This document shows positions 9,105 to 18,050 of a stretch of 64,000 nucleotides of DNA, in pieces. Both the position numbers and the translations under genes were made by a program. This DNA is from Nannocystis sp. RBIL2 (lineage in GTDB: Bacteria; Myxococcota_A; Polyangia; Nannocystales; Nannocystaceae), in the NCBI RefSeq assembly GCF_026626745.1, contig NZ_JAPNJW010000002.1:5790151-5854150 (forward strand), written 5' to 3'. A model generated the notes under the pieces. That model was not told the DNA's origin, did not search any database, and saw only the letters and a program-made list of their open reading frames with translations. Every line of letters starts with the position of its first letter. The first letter of the stretch is position 1.

Positions 9105-9316
9105 CTCTCGACGACCGCGAGGCGCTGGTCCGCCGTGTCCTTCATAGCCGTTGCGGCCATGAAGTGCTTGAGGTCGGACATCTTTCCAACGATCTGGTGC
9201 TCCTCCCGTAGGAGGGCGTTGGCGATGTGAACAGGCTTGATCTTGCCTTCCATTACGCCATAGCCATGACGACGCTGAAGTTCATGGCCGAGCACCTCGC
9301 GTAGCTGTGCTTCCAT
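9105..9316 (-). pseudogene. Operon gene 2, 5' part, cut by IS copy 3
   Basis: The ATG at 9316 has GAGGCG just upstream and lies about 10 bp after the ATPase stop, so it belongs to the same operon. About 70 native codons (MEAQLREVLGHELQRRHG ... MKDTADQRLAVVES) run to the IS edge. The reading frame joins exactly to the fragment ending at 6384. Confidence 0.6.
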
Positions 9317-9326
9317 ATGATCGCCT

Positions 9327-12300
9327 CTACTGAGCGCTGTCGTAGCGCTTCTGGCTGAGGTCCACGCGGACCTTGACGTTCAAGTCCGTCTGTGGATCGA
9401 GCATTTCAATGGTGCGAACGTGCGAGTTCACCTCCGCGTGCCTAGCGAGCGCGTCGTTGAAGGCGACAAGCCGCCGCTCGATCTCCTCTGCTTGCTCGGT
9501 CACGCCCGATGAGATCAACGAGGCGAGGAGCCGACGGTCAACCAGAAGGCTGGCGAACCGGACGTTGCCGGGAGGCGCCAGGAGGAGGTGATCGGCGGGC
9601 TGGCGCCCGAACGCCGCGTAGAGCGCGGGCGCCAACTTCGGTCGGAACAGGCTGAGGCGGAGGCTAGAGACATCTCGACCAGAGACCATCGCCTTCCCCT
9701 GCGCTCGAGGTGAGTAGGACAGACGTGTCCACAACCTGAGCCGGTCGGGCTGAGCGCGGTCGGGTTCGTTCCACCACGCGTTGATGAGTGAGATCAGCCG
9801 GCCGATCCTGGCCTGGGTGGCCGACTTGGGGTCCTGAAGCTCATGGAACAGACGGTCGGCCTGTGTCGCGTGACCGAGCCGACCGCCCGGGTGCTCGAAA
9901 TACCACCGCCGCTTCAGCGCCGCGAAGGCGTCAGACGCTCGCTGACCTTCGACTTCTTGGACCTCGTCGAGGTTCCTAATGGTCGGGGGCAGCAACGCGC
10001 TCCCGGCGAACTCTTCGGCCGCTACTTGCCCTCGCCACAGGCGCTCGTCGGTGCGGGCGTCCGTCTGTCGAACAGGGTCGAGGCCCAACTCGAGTTGGTC
10101 AAAGATGGTGCCCTGACCCTCGAAGGCGTTCCAGTAGTAGCGCGCCTGCTCAGAGCCACCGTCCCGGGCGAGTTCTGCGCATGTTCGCCCCCCGAAGATA
10201 AGGAAGGAGCCGAACGACAGCACCTCGCGGAATGTCGCCCGGACCCCTCGCTCAGCGATACGGTCCAACAACCGGGCCAACCGCTCGCGCACGTGGTCGG
10301 TGCGAAGCATCGTCCGGTTGTACTTGACGGGGCACGTCCCTGCAGCAGGGCAGTTCGCGCACCCGCCGTACCAGGCATCGTCCGTCAACTTCAGGATGAT
10401 GCCGTGGACCAACTCTGGCGTGAGCGTCCGTCGTAGGCTGAGGTCGATGACCACGGTCGCCCCTTCTTCAGGCTTGTACCGCCCCTCCTCCTCATCTTCT
10501 TCGTCGACGGGCACGTAGCGATACAATGAGAGAAGTTGCTCGCGGACCGCGTTCAACCAAGGGTGCTGCGCTCGGTACTCGCGGATCAAGGTGACTAATG
10601 GGCCCTCATTGATGGCGATACAGAAGGGCTGCTTGTTTTCGCGCGCCTCCGCCCACTCATTCATTACATGCTCGTGCGAATGCTCGCTGGCGTCAGCGAT
10701 GACCCTCGCGCCGGCCTTCTCGAGGTCTCCCCCGAGCAGGCGGATCGTATGGGTCTTGCCGTCGCCAGCGTTGCCGGTGATGACGACGGATGCGCCGCTC
10801 TGCACGATGCGGCGCACCACGCTGTCCAGGCTCGTCTTGACGTTAAGTTCGCGGAGGCGCGAGATCTTCACGTGGTCGGAGTAGGCGCTCTCGTCGCGGT
10901 AGAGTTGACGGATGAACGTGATCTTTTCGTCCTCGACGATGGTCGGCATTCGACGCTCCTCCGGTTCCGGTCGCCATGCGAACAGCGGCATTCCAACTTC
11001 AGGTGGATCCTCGGGGATGAGGCGGGATACGCGCTCGGTCAGGGGCATCGAGGCGCCGACGGCTGCGAGCGCGGGCTGATGGTCGAGGCGGCTCGCTAGC
11101 CACCGACTACGCCAGAAAGCCGCGACCTCGTCGGTCGCGGTCGGCGTCTCGGGCACAGAGAAATGGGCTTCGCGGTCAATCCCGAGCAGGCAGCGGATAG
11201 TGTTTTGGGCCAGGGCGACGCCGTAGACGAGCCGCTGCGAGCCATGGTTGATGACGTCCGTTTGTTCCAGCCCGAGCGCGGAGAAGCCCTCTCTCAGTTG
11301 TCGCAGTTTGGGGCTCTGGCCCTCACCGTAGAGGAAGTTGACGTTGCGGTAGTTGGTGAGCGCGTGCCGGAGTTGTTCGAGCGCGTCTTCCGTCTCTTGG
11401 CTTAGATTCGGCGAGCCGTAGCCCATCGATTTGCCGAGGTACTGGTAATGCACGTCATTCATCTGGCCCGACACGGCGCCGGAGGGCAGTTGGACCCGAT
11501 TATACTGTGAGGAGCGATCGGTGTACAAACTCGTCGTCCCCAGGAACACAAGGCACGGCTCCTTTACGATGAGCCGCCCAGCCATTTGGCTAGCGATGAT
11601 GCTGTACCCTTCGTCATAGCGAGCGGCGTAGTCGCGGCGCACCTGAGGGCTCATCATCATCAGGCAGGCGAGCTTGCCCCCGAGGAGATGGTTGTACGGA
11701 GCGACCGCGCCGCATACGGTGATCTCCATCATCGCCGTCGCGGAGAAGCGCTTTTTGAGCTGTTTGATCGCCGCTCCAAGCGCCCAACAACCTTCGTCGC
11801 TCGTGGTGAGGGCGGCGAGGGACGGCGCTGCCTTGAGCGTGCGTAGCGCCCTGAGGCTCTCGCGCACCGCGCGGGCTCGCTTCGCCCGGAACAGGTCGGT
11901 TTGGGCCAAAGCGACCAGATCGGCGGTCGTGATGTTCGACACGCGCTTGGCGGCGTCATCATCATCGTCCGCGTCTTTCAGACGGTGCACTCGGGCGCCT
12001 GAGGCTTGCTTCTCGATATGCTGGAGGCGATCGAGAAGTTCATCGGAGATCCCGTCCCCGAGCGGGCGCGGGACGGGGAGACCCTCAATGTAGATATCAC
12101 CGAGATCCTCCAGCAGCCGAACTCGCAGCGCCTCTAGTACTTCGCGGTCGGTCGCTTCTCCTCGCCGGACCAACGCCTCCAGACCGCTGCGCGTCCATCC
12201 CAGCGCCTCGTCGCGGCAGGCGAGTTGCATTACTGCGTTGCCGAGCGCAGTAATCGCCATGACGGGGTGGTTGGGCTGGGCAGCGTCTCGGATAAGGTAG
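9327..12300 (-). CDS. DUF4338 (DruA-like) C-terminal part fused to DptF-like P-loop ATPase
   Basis: The frame enters from IS copy 4 at 12300 and reads native sequence LIRDAAQPNHPVMAI. Roughly the first 450 residues are DUF4338, the DruA family of Druantia: GAVAPYNHLLGGKLACLMMM, LVFLGTTSLY, SSQYNR, SMGYGS and YGEGQSPKLRQLREG. The next 540 residues are an ATPase with Walker A GNAGDGKTH, a Cys cluster (YGGCANCPAAGTCPVKYN) and FREVLSFGSFL, an arrangement like DptF of phosphorothioate-dependent restriction. There is no stop between the two parts. An internal ATG at 10949 with a strong ribosome site could release the ATPase alone. The up to 25 residues that precede 12300 in the open frame are IS sequence. 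DruA identity is fairly sure, DptF kinship less so. Confidence 0.65.
10956..10962 (-). promoter_or_regulatory. Internal ribosome-binding site ahead of the ATPase part
   Basis: The minus strand reads GGAGGAG, then 6 nt, then ATG at 10949 (MPTIVEDEK). The spacing is ideal and the site lies exactly at the DUF4338/ATPase boundary within one uninterrupted frame. It would allow a separate 540-residue ATPase besides the fusion. Confidence 0.6.
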
Positions 12301-12366
12301 TGTTTTGGCTCAGCTGGAATGGGACACACCCCGGCCTGGTAAAGGGATCCGGGGCAAGGACCGCCC

Positions 12367-12690
12367 ATGAGCAAGAAGACACGCCGTCACCACACCCCTG
12401 ACCAGAAAATTAACCTGCTACGCCGACACCACCTCGAGAAGGTTCCCGTGTCGGAGGTCTGCGAAGGCGCCGAGCTGCAGCCGAGCGTCTTTTACGGCTG
12501 GCAGCGCCACCTGTTCGAGCACGGCGCGGCGGCCTTCGGGGAATCTCGCAAGCGCGTCGAGACCAGCCGGGAGCAGGAGCTGCTCGCGGAGAACGAGCGG
12601 CTGAGGGCTCGTCTGGCCCGCAAGGACGAGGTGATCGCCGAGGTGACCGAGGAGCTCGTCCGGACAAAAAAATCGGTTGGGGAGCCCTGA
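12367..12690 (+). CDS. IS3-family transposase OrfA (copy 4)
   Basis: This 107-residue protein has the same helix-turn-helix and leucine-zipper layout as copy 1 OrfA. It is followed by the frameshift run ACAAAAAAAT at about 12664-12673. The ATG at 12367 sits behind AAGGA. Confidence 0.9.
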   Translation: MSKKTRRHHTPDQKINLLRRHHLEKVPVSEVCEGAELQPSVFYGWQRHLFEHGAAAFGESRKRVETSREQELLAENERLRARLARKDEVIAEVTEELVRTKKSVGEP

Positions 12691-12737
12691 CGGACCGCTG
12701 GGTTCCCCACGACGAGCGCGACCAGGTCGTCGACTTC

Positions 12738-13652
12738 GTGCATCGGCTGTCCGAAAAGACAGAGGTGCCACTCGTGAAGTTCGTGGAGTGGCTGGGCATC
12801 GCCCGTGCCAAGTTCTACGAGTGGCGCCGCCGATACGGCAAGCTCAACGAGCACAACGGCAAGACCCCGCGCGACCACTGGATCGAGCCCTGGGAGCGGC
12901 AGGCGATCGTCGACTACTTCGACGCGCACCCACTCGAGGGCTACCGCCGGCTGACCTTCATGATGCTCGACGACGACGTCGTCGCCGTCAGCCCTGCGAC
13001 CGCCTACCGCGTCCTGCGGGCCGCAGGGCGCCTCGATCGTCACCGGCCGAAGCCGAGCAAGAAGGGCACCGGCTTCGTCCAGCCCATAGGCCCGCACGTG
13101 CACTGGCACATCGACATTGCCGTCATCACCATCGCCCGCGTCTACTACTACCTGTGCTCCGTCCTCGACGGCTACAGTCGATACGTCGTGCACTGGGAGT
13201 TCCTCGATCGCATGACCGAGGCCGACGTCGAGCTCATCCTCCAGCGCGCCCTCGAGGCCCACCCGGGCGCTCACCCGCGGGTCATCTCCGACAACGGCTC
13301 GCAGTTCATCGCCGGCGACTTCCGCCGCTTCATCGACCTCGCCGGCCTGACCCATGTCCGGACCTCGGTGAACTATCCCCAGGCCAACGGCAAGATCGAG
13401 CGCTACCACCGGACCCTCGACAAGGGCACCATCCAAGCCATCACGCCCGACGGCGCCCACGCCACTATCGCCGCCCGCATCGACCACTACAACCGCCACC
13501 GCCTCCACAGCGCGATCGGCTACGTCAGCCCGCGCGACAAACTCCTCGGCCGCGAGACCGAGATCTGGCAAGCCCGCGATCGCAAGCTCGAGGCAGCCCG
13601 CGAGCTCCGTCGCAAGCGCCGAGAACTGGACCACCTCGGCACCGCCGCGTAA
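12738..13652 (+). CDS. IS3-family transposase OrfB (copy 4)
   Basis: These 304 codons have an intact DD35E core (HWHIDIAV, VISDNGSQF, NGKIERYH). A few substitutions set it apart from copies 1 and 3, for example FVQPIG for FVQPLG and DKGTIQAITPDG for DKNTIHAVTPDG, so it stems from a slightly different lineage. With copy 1 it is one of two elements here that look able to transpose. Confidence 0.9.
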   Translation: MHRLSEKTEVPLVKFVEWLGIARAKFYEWRRRYGKLNEHNGKTPRDHWIEPWERQAIVDYFDAHPLEGYRRLTFMMLDDDVVAVSPATAYRVLRAAGRLDRHRPKPSKKGTGFVQPIGPHVHWHIDIAVITIARVYYYLCSVLDGYSRYVVHWEFLDRMTEADVELILQRALEAHPGAHPRVISDNGSQFIAGDFRRFIDLAGLTHVRTSVNYPQANGKIERYHRTLDKGTIQAITPDGAHATIAARIDHYNRHRLHSAIGYVSPRDKLLGRETEIWQARDRKLEAARELRRKRRELDHLGTAA

Positions 13653-13731
13653 CTTCTTTTGACCCCCACTTCACCCTCAGCTTCTCCGTTCGTCAACCCA
13701 CCTTCTGTCCCGTTCACGCTGAGCCAATACA

Positions 13732-14445
13732 GTAGAAGAGGTTGCGACCCGGCGAGGAGCGATAGCGGGTTGCCCAGGTGTGCCGAAAATACCGCCAGAC
13801 ATCCATCAAGCGGATGCCTGAGTGCTCATCTCGCGTCTCGGCGTCTACGAGTTGGAGGTAGGGGCGGCAGACGCTAGCGAGGTGCGCGGCGCGCTCGGCT
13901 CTCGGCAGCGCAGCAAAAGGCTCGAGCTGCCGTGCCAAGCGTCTGCCGTCCGCGATGAGGTCGGTGATGGGCCGTGAACTGGAGAATCGCGTAGGGCGCT
14001 CTAGCGTGACGATGAGGCGCCTGGTCGCAGACTCGCGAAGTTGGTCGTCCCGCCCGAACTCCAGTTGCTTTCGGATAGCCTCTTTGGAGTGCGCCTGGTC
14101 CGCCATCCCCGGGCGTACGTACAGCCACGTGGTGTCCGCTCGCAGTTGCCAGCCCATCGCAGCAAGATCACGCAGGACTAAGGCAGCGACCTTGGTTCGC
14201 TGGGCCAGGAGGCCCTCGCCCGGCATTGTCCGAGCGAGGTGGCTCAGTGTGCGCGCGGCATCCTCGCTCCCCTTGGCGACGGCGGCCCGGAGGCGTGCGT
14301 ACATGGTGCCGCCAGCGTCCAGTTCCGGCGCGAAGACTCGCCAGTCAGACGGGTCCGGGGCTTGCTTGCCGCGAGGGGTCTTCCTGTTGCTCGCCGTGGG
14401 CGTTTCGTCCCGGCGAGTGACCCGGCTTGTTGATGCGCGTCCCAT
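13732..14445 (-). CDS. DUF4338 (DruA-like) gene, N-terminal part, IS-interrupted
   Basis: About 238 codons begin the DruA-like protein. The start is uncertain: GTG at 14478 is in frame, but the ATG at 14445 (MGRASTSRVTRRDETP) follows GAGCGAGAGG. A basic N-terminal tail precedes the DUF4338 N-terminal domain, which ends in GIRLMDVWRYFRHTWATRY and SSPGRNLFY. The family continues directly with LIRDAA, the first native residues on the far side of IS copy 4. The function of DruA domains is not settled; they are a hallmark component of some Druantia anti-phage systems. This is the first gene of the operon and is divergent from the DUF2169 gene, with about 250 bp between. Confidence 0.6.
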
Positions 14446-14695
14446 CCTCTCGCTCAGAACTTTCGCGCGCCCCCGCACATGCGCCGAAGCGCGACTCGGT
14501 GGGTCCGTGCGGAGGTCGTGGATGACGGCGTAGGGGCTGAGGCGGGAAACCGATGCACGGGCGCGGCCACCATACCCCGATCCGCGACGGTTGGGTGCCC
14601 CACTTCATACTGAACAAATATCCAGTCACGATGGACGCTGCCCGGACTCTGCCCGAGCAGCGGTGGCGTACATGCTAACCTCCGGCCCGGCTGCG

Positions 14696-15697
14696 ATGTG
14701 GTGCCTGACGAATCAAACCCCGTTTGCGGCCGTGCGCAATTGGATTCGCGACCGGGACGGGGTCCACTGGTGGCTCGTCGCCATTCGCGCCACCTACGAC
14801 GTCGACCATCGCGGCCGGCTCACGCTGCTCGACGAGCAGCTCCCTCCGGTCCTTGCGCCCGAGCACTTCGGCGAGGCGGGGCGTTCGAGCCTGCGCTACG
14901 ACTCCGACTTGCTCGAGGTGAAGCCCAGCACCGATGTCCTCGTGCATGGCTCTGTCGTTGCGCCTGGAGAGCGACCGGCCGCGAGCGTCCCCGTGACGCT
15001 CCGGCTGGGGTCCGTCGAGAAGCGCCTCGTGGTCCACGGTGAGCGGGTCTACCGTGACGGCGTCCTGGGGCTGACGACCACCTCGCCACGTCCCTTTGTC
15101 CAACAGCCGCTGCGGTACGAGTCGGCGTTCGGCGGCGGCGACTTCCGCGACCCCGACCCCGCGCGGTGGCGATTCGACGAACGAAACCCGGCGGGCCGTG
15201 GCTTCGCGGTCGACGCCGCCGACGGCGAGACTCCGGCACACACCATCGAGTACGCCTCGGGGCGCCCCGAGACGACCGGACCCGCGGGGTTCGGTCCCAT
15301 CGACCGCGGTTGGCTCCCTCGACGCGAGTTCGCCGGGACCTACGACGAAGCGTGGGTCCGTGAGCGCAAGCCGCTCCTCCCCCGCGACTACGACCCCGCC
15401 TTCGCGCTCGCGGCGCCACACGACCAGCGCCCTTCGGTGCCGCTCGTCGGCGGAGAGCGGATGGCTGTGTCGAACATGACCCCCGAGGGCATGTTGATGG
15501 TCGAACTGCCCCGTAAGCGCTTCACGCTGAGCTCCCGTTTCGGAGCGACCGAGCGTGAGCACGGCACACGGCTAACCACGGTGCTGCTGGAGACCGACGA
15601 GCGCCGCCTCTCGCTCATCTGGCAGAGCGCGCTGCAGGTGCGTGCCAGCGACGTGGACTACCTCGACGAGACCTTCATCGAGGAGGCATCGGCATGA
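14696..15697 (+). CDS. DUF2169 domain protein (type VI effector-module accessory)
   Basis: This protein of about 333 residues opens with MWCLTNQTPFAAVRNWIRDR and WWLVAIRATYDV, the usual beginning of DUF2169 proteins, which is why 14696 is preferred over the in-frame ATG at 14672. Later family blocks are visible: RYESAFGGGDFRD, NPAGRGF and GFGPIDRGWLPRREFAGTYD. DUF2169 proteins are encoded beside VgrG/PAAR effectors and are thought to act as loading or folding adaptors; the exact role is unknown. Its stop overlaps the next start (ATGA), so four genes form one tight operon ending with the immunity gene. Confidence 0.8.
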   Translation: MWCLTNQTPFAAVRNWIRDRDGVHWWLVAIRATYDVDHRGRLTLLDEQLPPVLAPEHFGEAGRSSLRYDSDLLEVKPSTDVLVHGSVVAPGERPAASVPVTLRLGSVEKRLVVHGERVYRDGVLGLTTTSPRPFVQQPLRYESAFGGGDFRDPDPARWRFDERNPAGRGFAVDAADGETPAHTIEYASGRPETTGPAGFGPIDRGWLPRREFAGTYDEAWVRERKPLLPRDYDPAFALAAPHDQRPSVPLVGGERMAVSNMTPEGMLMVELPRKRFTLSSRFGATEREHGTRLTTVLLETDERRLSLIWQSALQVRASDVDYLDETFIEEASA

Positions 15698-16731
15698 TCG
15701 ACTTGCTGGGCATCGGCGCCCGAACCCCGGTCGGTCTCACGGCGCCGGCCAGCGCAGCGGCGATCCGGGCCGGCATCAGTCGCCTCCGAGAATTCGCCTT
15801 CGTCACGATGCGAGGCGAGCCGCTCATCATCGGCGCCGACGCCCGGCTGAAGGACGCGCTTCAGGGGCCCGCGCGCATGGTCGAGCTCGCCAAGTCCGCC
15901 GTGACCGAGGCCCTCGCCGACTTCGCTCCGGGCGCGGTCCCCGAGTGTGAGCTCTGGCTGGCCCTCCCGGAGCAGCGTCCTGGTTTTGACGACCACGCTG
16001 CGGCCGCCGTGGCGCGTGCGAGCGCCGACGCGGCGCGCCAGCGAGGATTTCGCACGCGAGCGACGATCGGCGGCCGGGGCCACGCCGGCGTCATGCAGTG
16101 CGTGCGACGGGTCCTCGCCGCCGCGGACGCCGAGCGCCTCCATGTCGTCGTCGGCGTCGACAGCTACTGCGACGACGAGTGCCTCGTCTGGCTCGAGCAA
16201 GCGCGGAGGCTCGCGCAAGACGGCGTGCGTGGTGGGTTCACGCCCGGTGAAGCTGCGGGCTGCCTCGTGCTCGGGCGGCGGCGACTCGGCGCGCTGCTCA
16301 AGCGTCGGCCCCTTGCGACGATCTCCGGCGCAGGCGTGCACCAGGAGACGCAGCTGCGCGACAGCGAGGCCGGGTCCTTCGGGCTGGCGATGAGCGAGGC
16401 CGTGCTGGACGCGGCGGCGGACCTGGACCTGCCCGCGCAGGCTGCGGACGCCGTGTACTGCGACATCAACGGCGAGCGCTATCGCAGCGAGGAGTGGGGC
16501 TTGTTCGCCACGCGGGCTCACGCGGCGCTGCGGTTCCTGCAATATCAGACCTTCTGCGGCAGCATCGGCGACGTCGGCGCCGCATTCGGCGCGATCGCCA
16601 GCATCGCCGCCGCACAGTCGTTCGCCCGCGGCTATGCCCCAGGACCCCGCGCCCTCGTGATGGCCGGCTCGGACTCCGGCACGCGCGGGGCGATGTTCCT
16701 GCACGACCCTCGCCTCGAAGGACGCCCATGA
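15694..16731 (+). CDS. Thiolase-fold (beta-ketoacyl synthase-like) protein of effector module
   Basis: This 345-residue protein has a pattern resembling a non-catalytic ketoacyl-synthase/thiolase fold: an early GARTPVGLTAPASAAAIRAG, a middle HVVVGVDSYCDDECLVWLEQ and a late FCGSIGDVGAAFGAIASIAA near the C-terminus. Proteins of this kind commonly sit between DUF2169 and PAAR-like genes in proteobacterial and myxobacterial effector clusters. I cannot identify a complete Cys-His-His triad, so enzymatic activity is doubtful. It overlaps its neighbours by 4 bp on both sides. Confidence 0.65.
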   Translation: MIDLLGIGARTPVGLTAPASAAAIRAGISRLREFAFVTMRGEPLIIGADARLKDALQGPARMVELAKSAVTEALADFAPGAVPECELWLALPEQRPGFDDHAAAAVARASADAARQRGFRTRATIGGRGHAGVMQCVRRVLAAADAERLHVVVGVDSYCDDECLVWLEQARRLAQDGVRGGFTPGEAAGCLVLGRRRLGALLKRRPLATISGAGVHQETQLRDSEAGSFGLAMSEAVLDAAADLDLPAQAADAVYCDINGERYRSEEWGLFATRAHAALRFLQYQTFCGSIGDVGAAFGAIASIAAAQSFARGYAPGPRALVMAGSDSGTRGAMFLHDPRLEGRP

Positions 16732-18050
16732 AGACGCTCGTCAACGCGCCCAAGACCCCGGTCACGAAGGGCAGCCAGGGCGTGGCCGCGGCCACGATCC
16801 CCAACGTCTGCAAGATGCCGGGGCCGCCTGCGCCCTTCGTCCCGACACCGCTGCCCAACATCGGCAAGAGCGGCAGCTCGCCCAAGGGTTATTCGAAGAA
16901 CGTCACGATCGAGGGCAAGCAGGTCGCCGTCAAGGGCGCGACCTTCGGATCGACGGGCGACATGGCCAGCAAGGGGACCGGTGGTGGTCTGTTCTCCGCC
17001 AATACGCACGGCCCCACGAGCTTCGTCGGCCCGGGCTCGCTCGACGTCACGATCGAGGGCAAGAACGTGCAGCTCCTCGGCGACCCGATGCTCAACAACT
17101 GCGGGCCCAGCGGAAAGCCCCCCAACGCCGCCACGCTCGTCGGCGTGCTGCAGAAGGCGGGCCTGACCGCGGTGGTCGGTGACGAGCCCTGCCCGCTGTG
17201 CCGCAAGCAACACGGCTTCAACGGCAAGCTCGAGGAGGACGAGGACACCAAGGGGGCCACGGGGCAGCTTCAGGCCGCCATCGACCGGGCCATCGACAAG
17301 GCGCGTGCGGCCAACGCCCCGCGGCTCGCCGCGGTGCAGGCCGAGATCGCCGCACTGAAGACGGCGATGGCCGAGCTGCCGAAGAAACAGCGTGCTCCCT
17401 ACAGGCAGCAGATCGACGCGCTCGAGAAGGAAGAACGCGGGCTCGCGGTCAACTTCACGGGCATGATGGGCGTCGTCAAGTGCAAGGACGACGGCCTCAT
17501 CTTCGCCGGGACGAGCCTGTTCCAGTACTCCGACATCCAGGCCGAGATGCCGGGCGCATGGCACTCCCCCAAACCCTCGGGCACGCTCTCCAACAAGCCG
17601 GACCGCAACGACTTCAAGCCCGACGTCCTCGATTTTGCCAGGTACGGCAAGGGCTCGCTGAGCTCGTGGCCTGTGGAATGGGAAAAGCTCAAGCAGCTCT
17701 CGGAAAAGTCCTTTGTAGGAGAAACCGACGAGATGTTCTACCCGCCAGGCAGCTGCGCGGCGCAGCAGATGGCGCTGCTGGCCATGAACCACGGCGACCG
17801 ACCCATGGGCCTCACCGAGCGCTACTACACCACGAACCCTGCGGCGAAGCTGTCCAAGCTGTGGATCCGCAAGCACGGCAAGGGCGGCCCCAAGCGAGCC
17901 CGCTTGGCCACGGCTGAAGAGCTCGGACCGGGCAAGCCGATCCCTCCGTGCGGCACGTGCCAGGTCATCCTCACCATGCTGATGTGCGCCGAGAGTGAGA
18001 TGCATTGTGAGCACAAGACCGCGCACCCCGGAGTGTGTCACAAATGCTAG
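16728..18050 (+). CDS. PAAR-like (DUF4150) effector with deaminase-like toxin domain
   Basis: This 440-residue protein starts at the ATG at 16728, overlapping the previous stop. Residues 1-140 are a DUF4150/PAAR-like tip domain (KNVTIEGKQVAVKGATFGST, SLDVTIEGKNVQLLGD). A Cys pair (PCPLCRKQH) and a helical coiled region with PKKQRAPYRQQIDALEKEER follow. The C-terminal domain has YPPGSCAAQQMALLAMNHG and later PPCGTCQVILTMLMC, the C-A-x and PCxxC zinc pair of toxin deaminases. The usual Glu after C-A is Ala/Gln here. A second Cys/His cluster (HCEHKTAHPGVCHKC) closes the protein. It is presumably delivered by a type VI system and toxic to a rival cell; the substrate is unknown. The next gene looks like its antidote. 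Confidence 0.7.
   Translation: MKTLVNAPKTPVTKGSQGVAAATIPNVCKMPGPPAPFVPTPLPNIGKSGSSPKGYSKNVTIEGKQVAVKGATFGSTGDMASKGTGGGLFSANTHGPTSFVGPGSLDVTIEGKNVQLLGDPMLNNCGPSGKPPNAATLVGVLQKAGLTAVVGDEPCPLCRKQHGFNGKLEEDEDTKGATGQLQAAIDRAIDKARAANAPRLAAVQAEIAALKTAMAELPKKQRAPYRQQIDALEKEERGLAVNFTGMMGVVKCKDDGLIFAGTSLFQYSDIQAEMPGAWHSPKPSGTLSNKPDRNDFKPDVLDFARYGKGSLSSWPVEWEKLKQLSEKSFVGETDEMFYPPGSCAAQQMALLAMNHGDRPMGLTERYYTTNPAAKLSKLWIRKHGKGGPKRARLATAEELGPGKPIPPCGTCQVILTMLMCAESEMHCEHKTAHPGVCHKC

Larger units (their letters stand above)
12301..13731 (+). mobile_element. IS3-family element, copy 4 (apparently intact; TSD GTAG)
   Basis: This 1431-bp element is flanked by GTAG (12297-12300 and 13732-13735). It splits the DUF4338 gene at the peptide NLFY-LIRD, and excision with one GTAG kept restores the frame. 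It diverges slightly more from copies 1-3 in sequence. Both orfs and the seven-A frameshift site are intact. Confidence 0.92.

Noticed and set aside
12301..12374. N-terminal 25 codons of the frame entering the DUF4338-ATPase gene, ATG within IS copy 4
   Set aside because: These codons are the reverse of the IS end, not native protein. Similar IS-derived extensions occur at every insertion.
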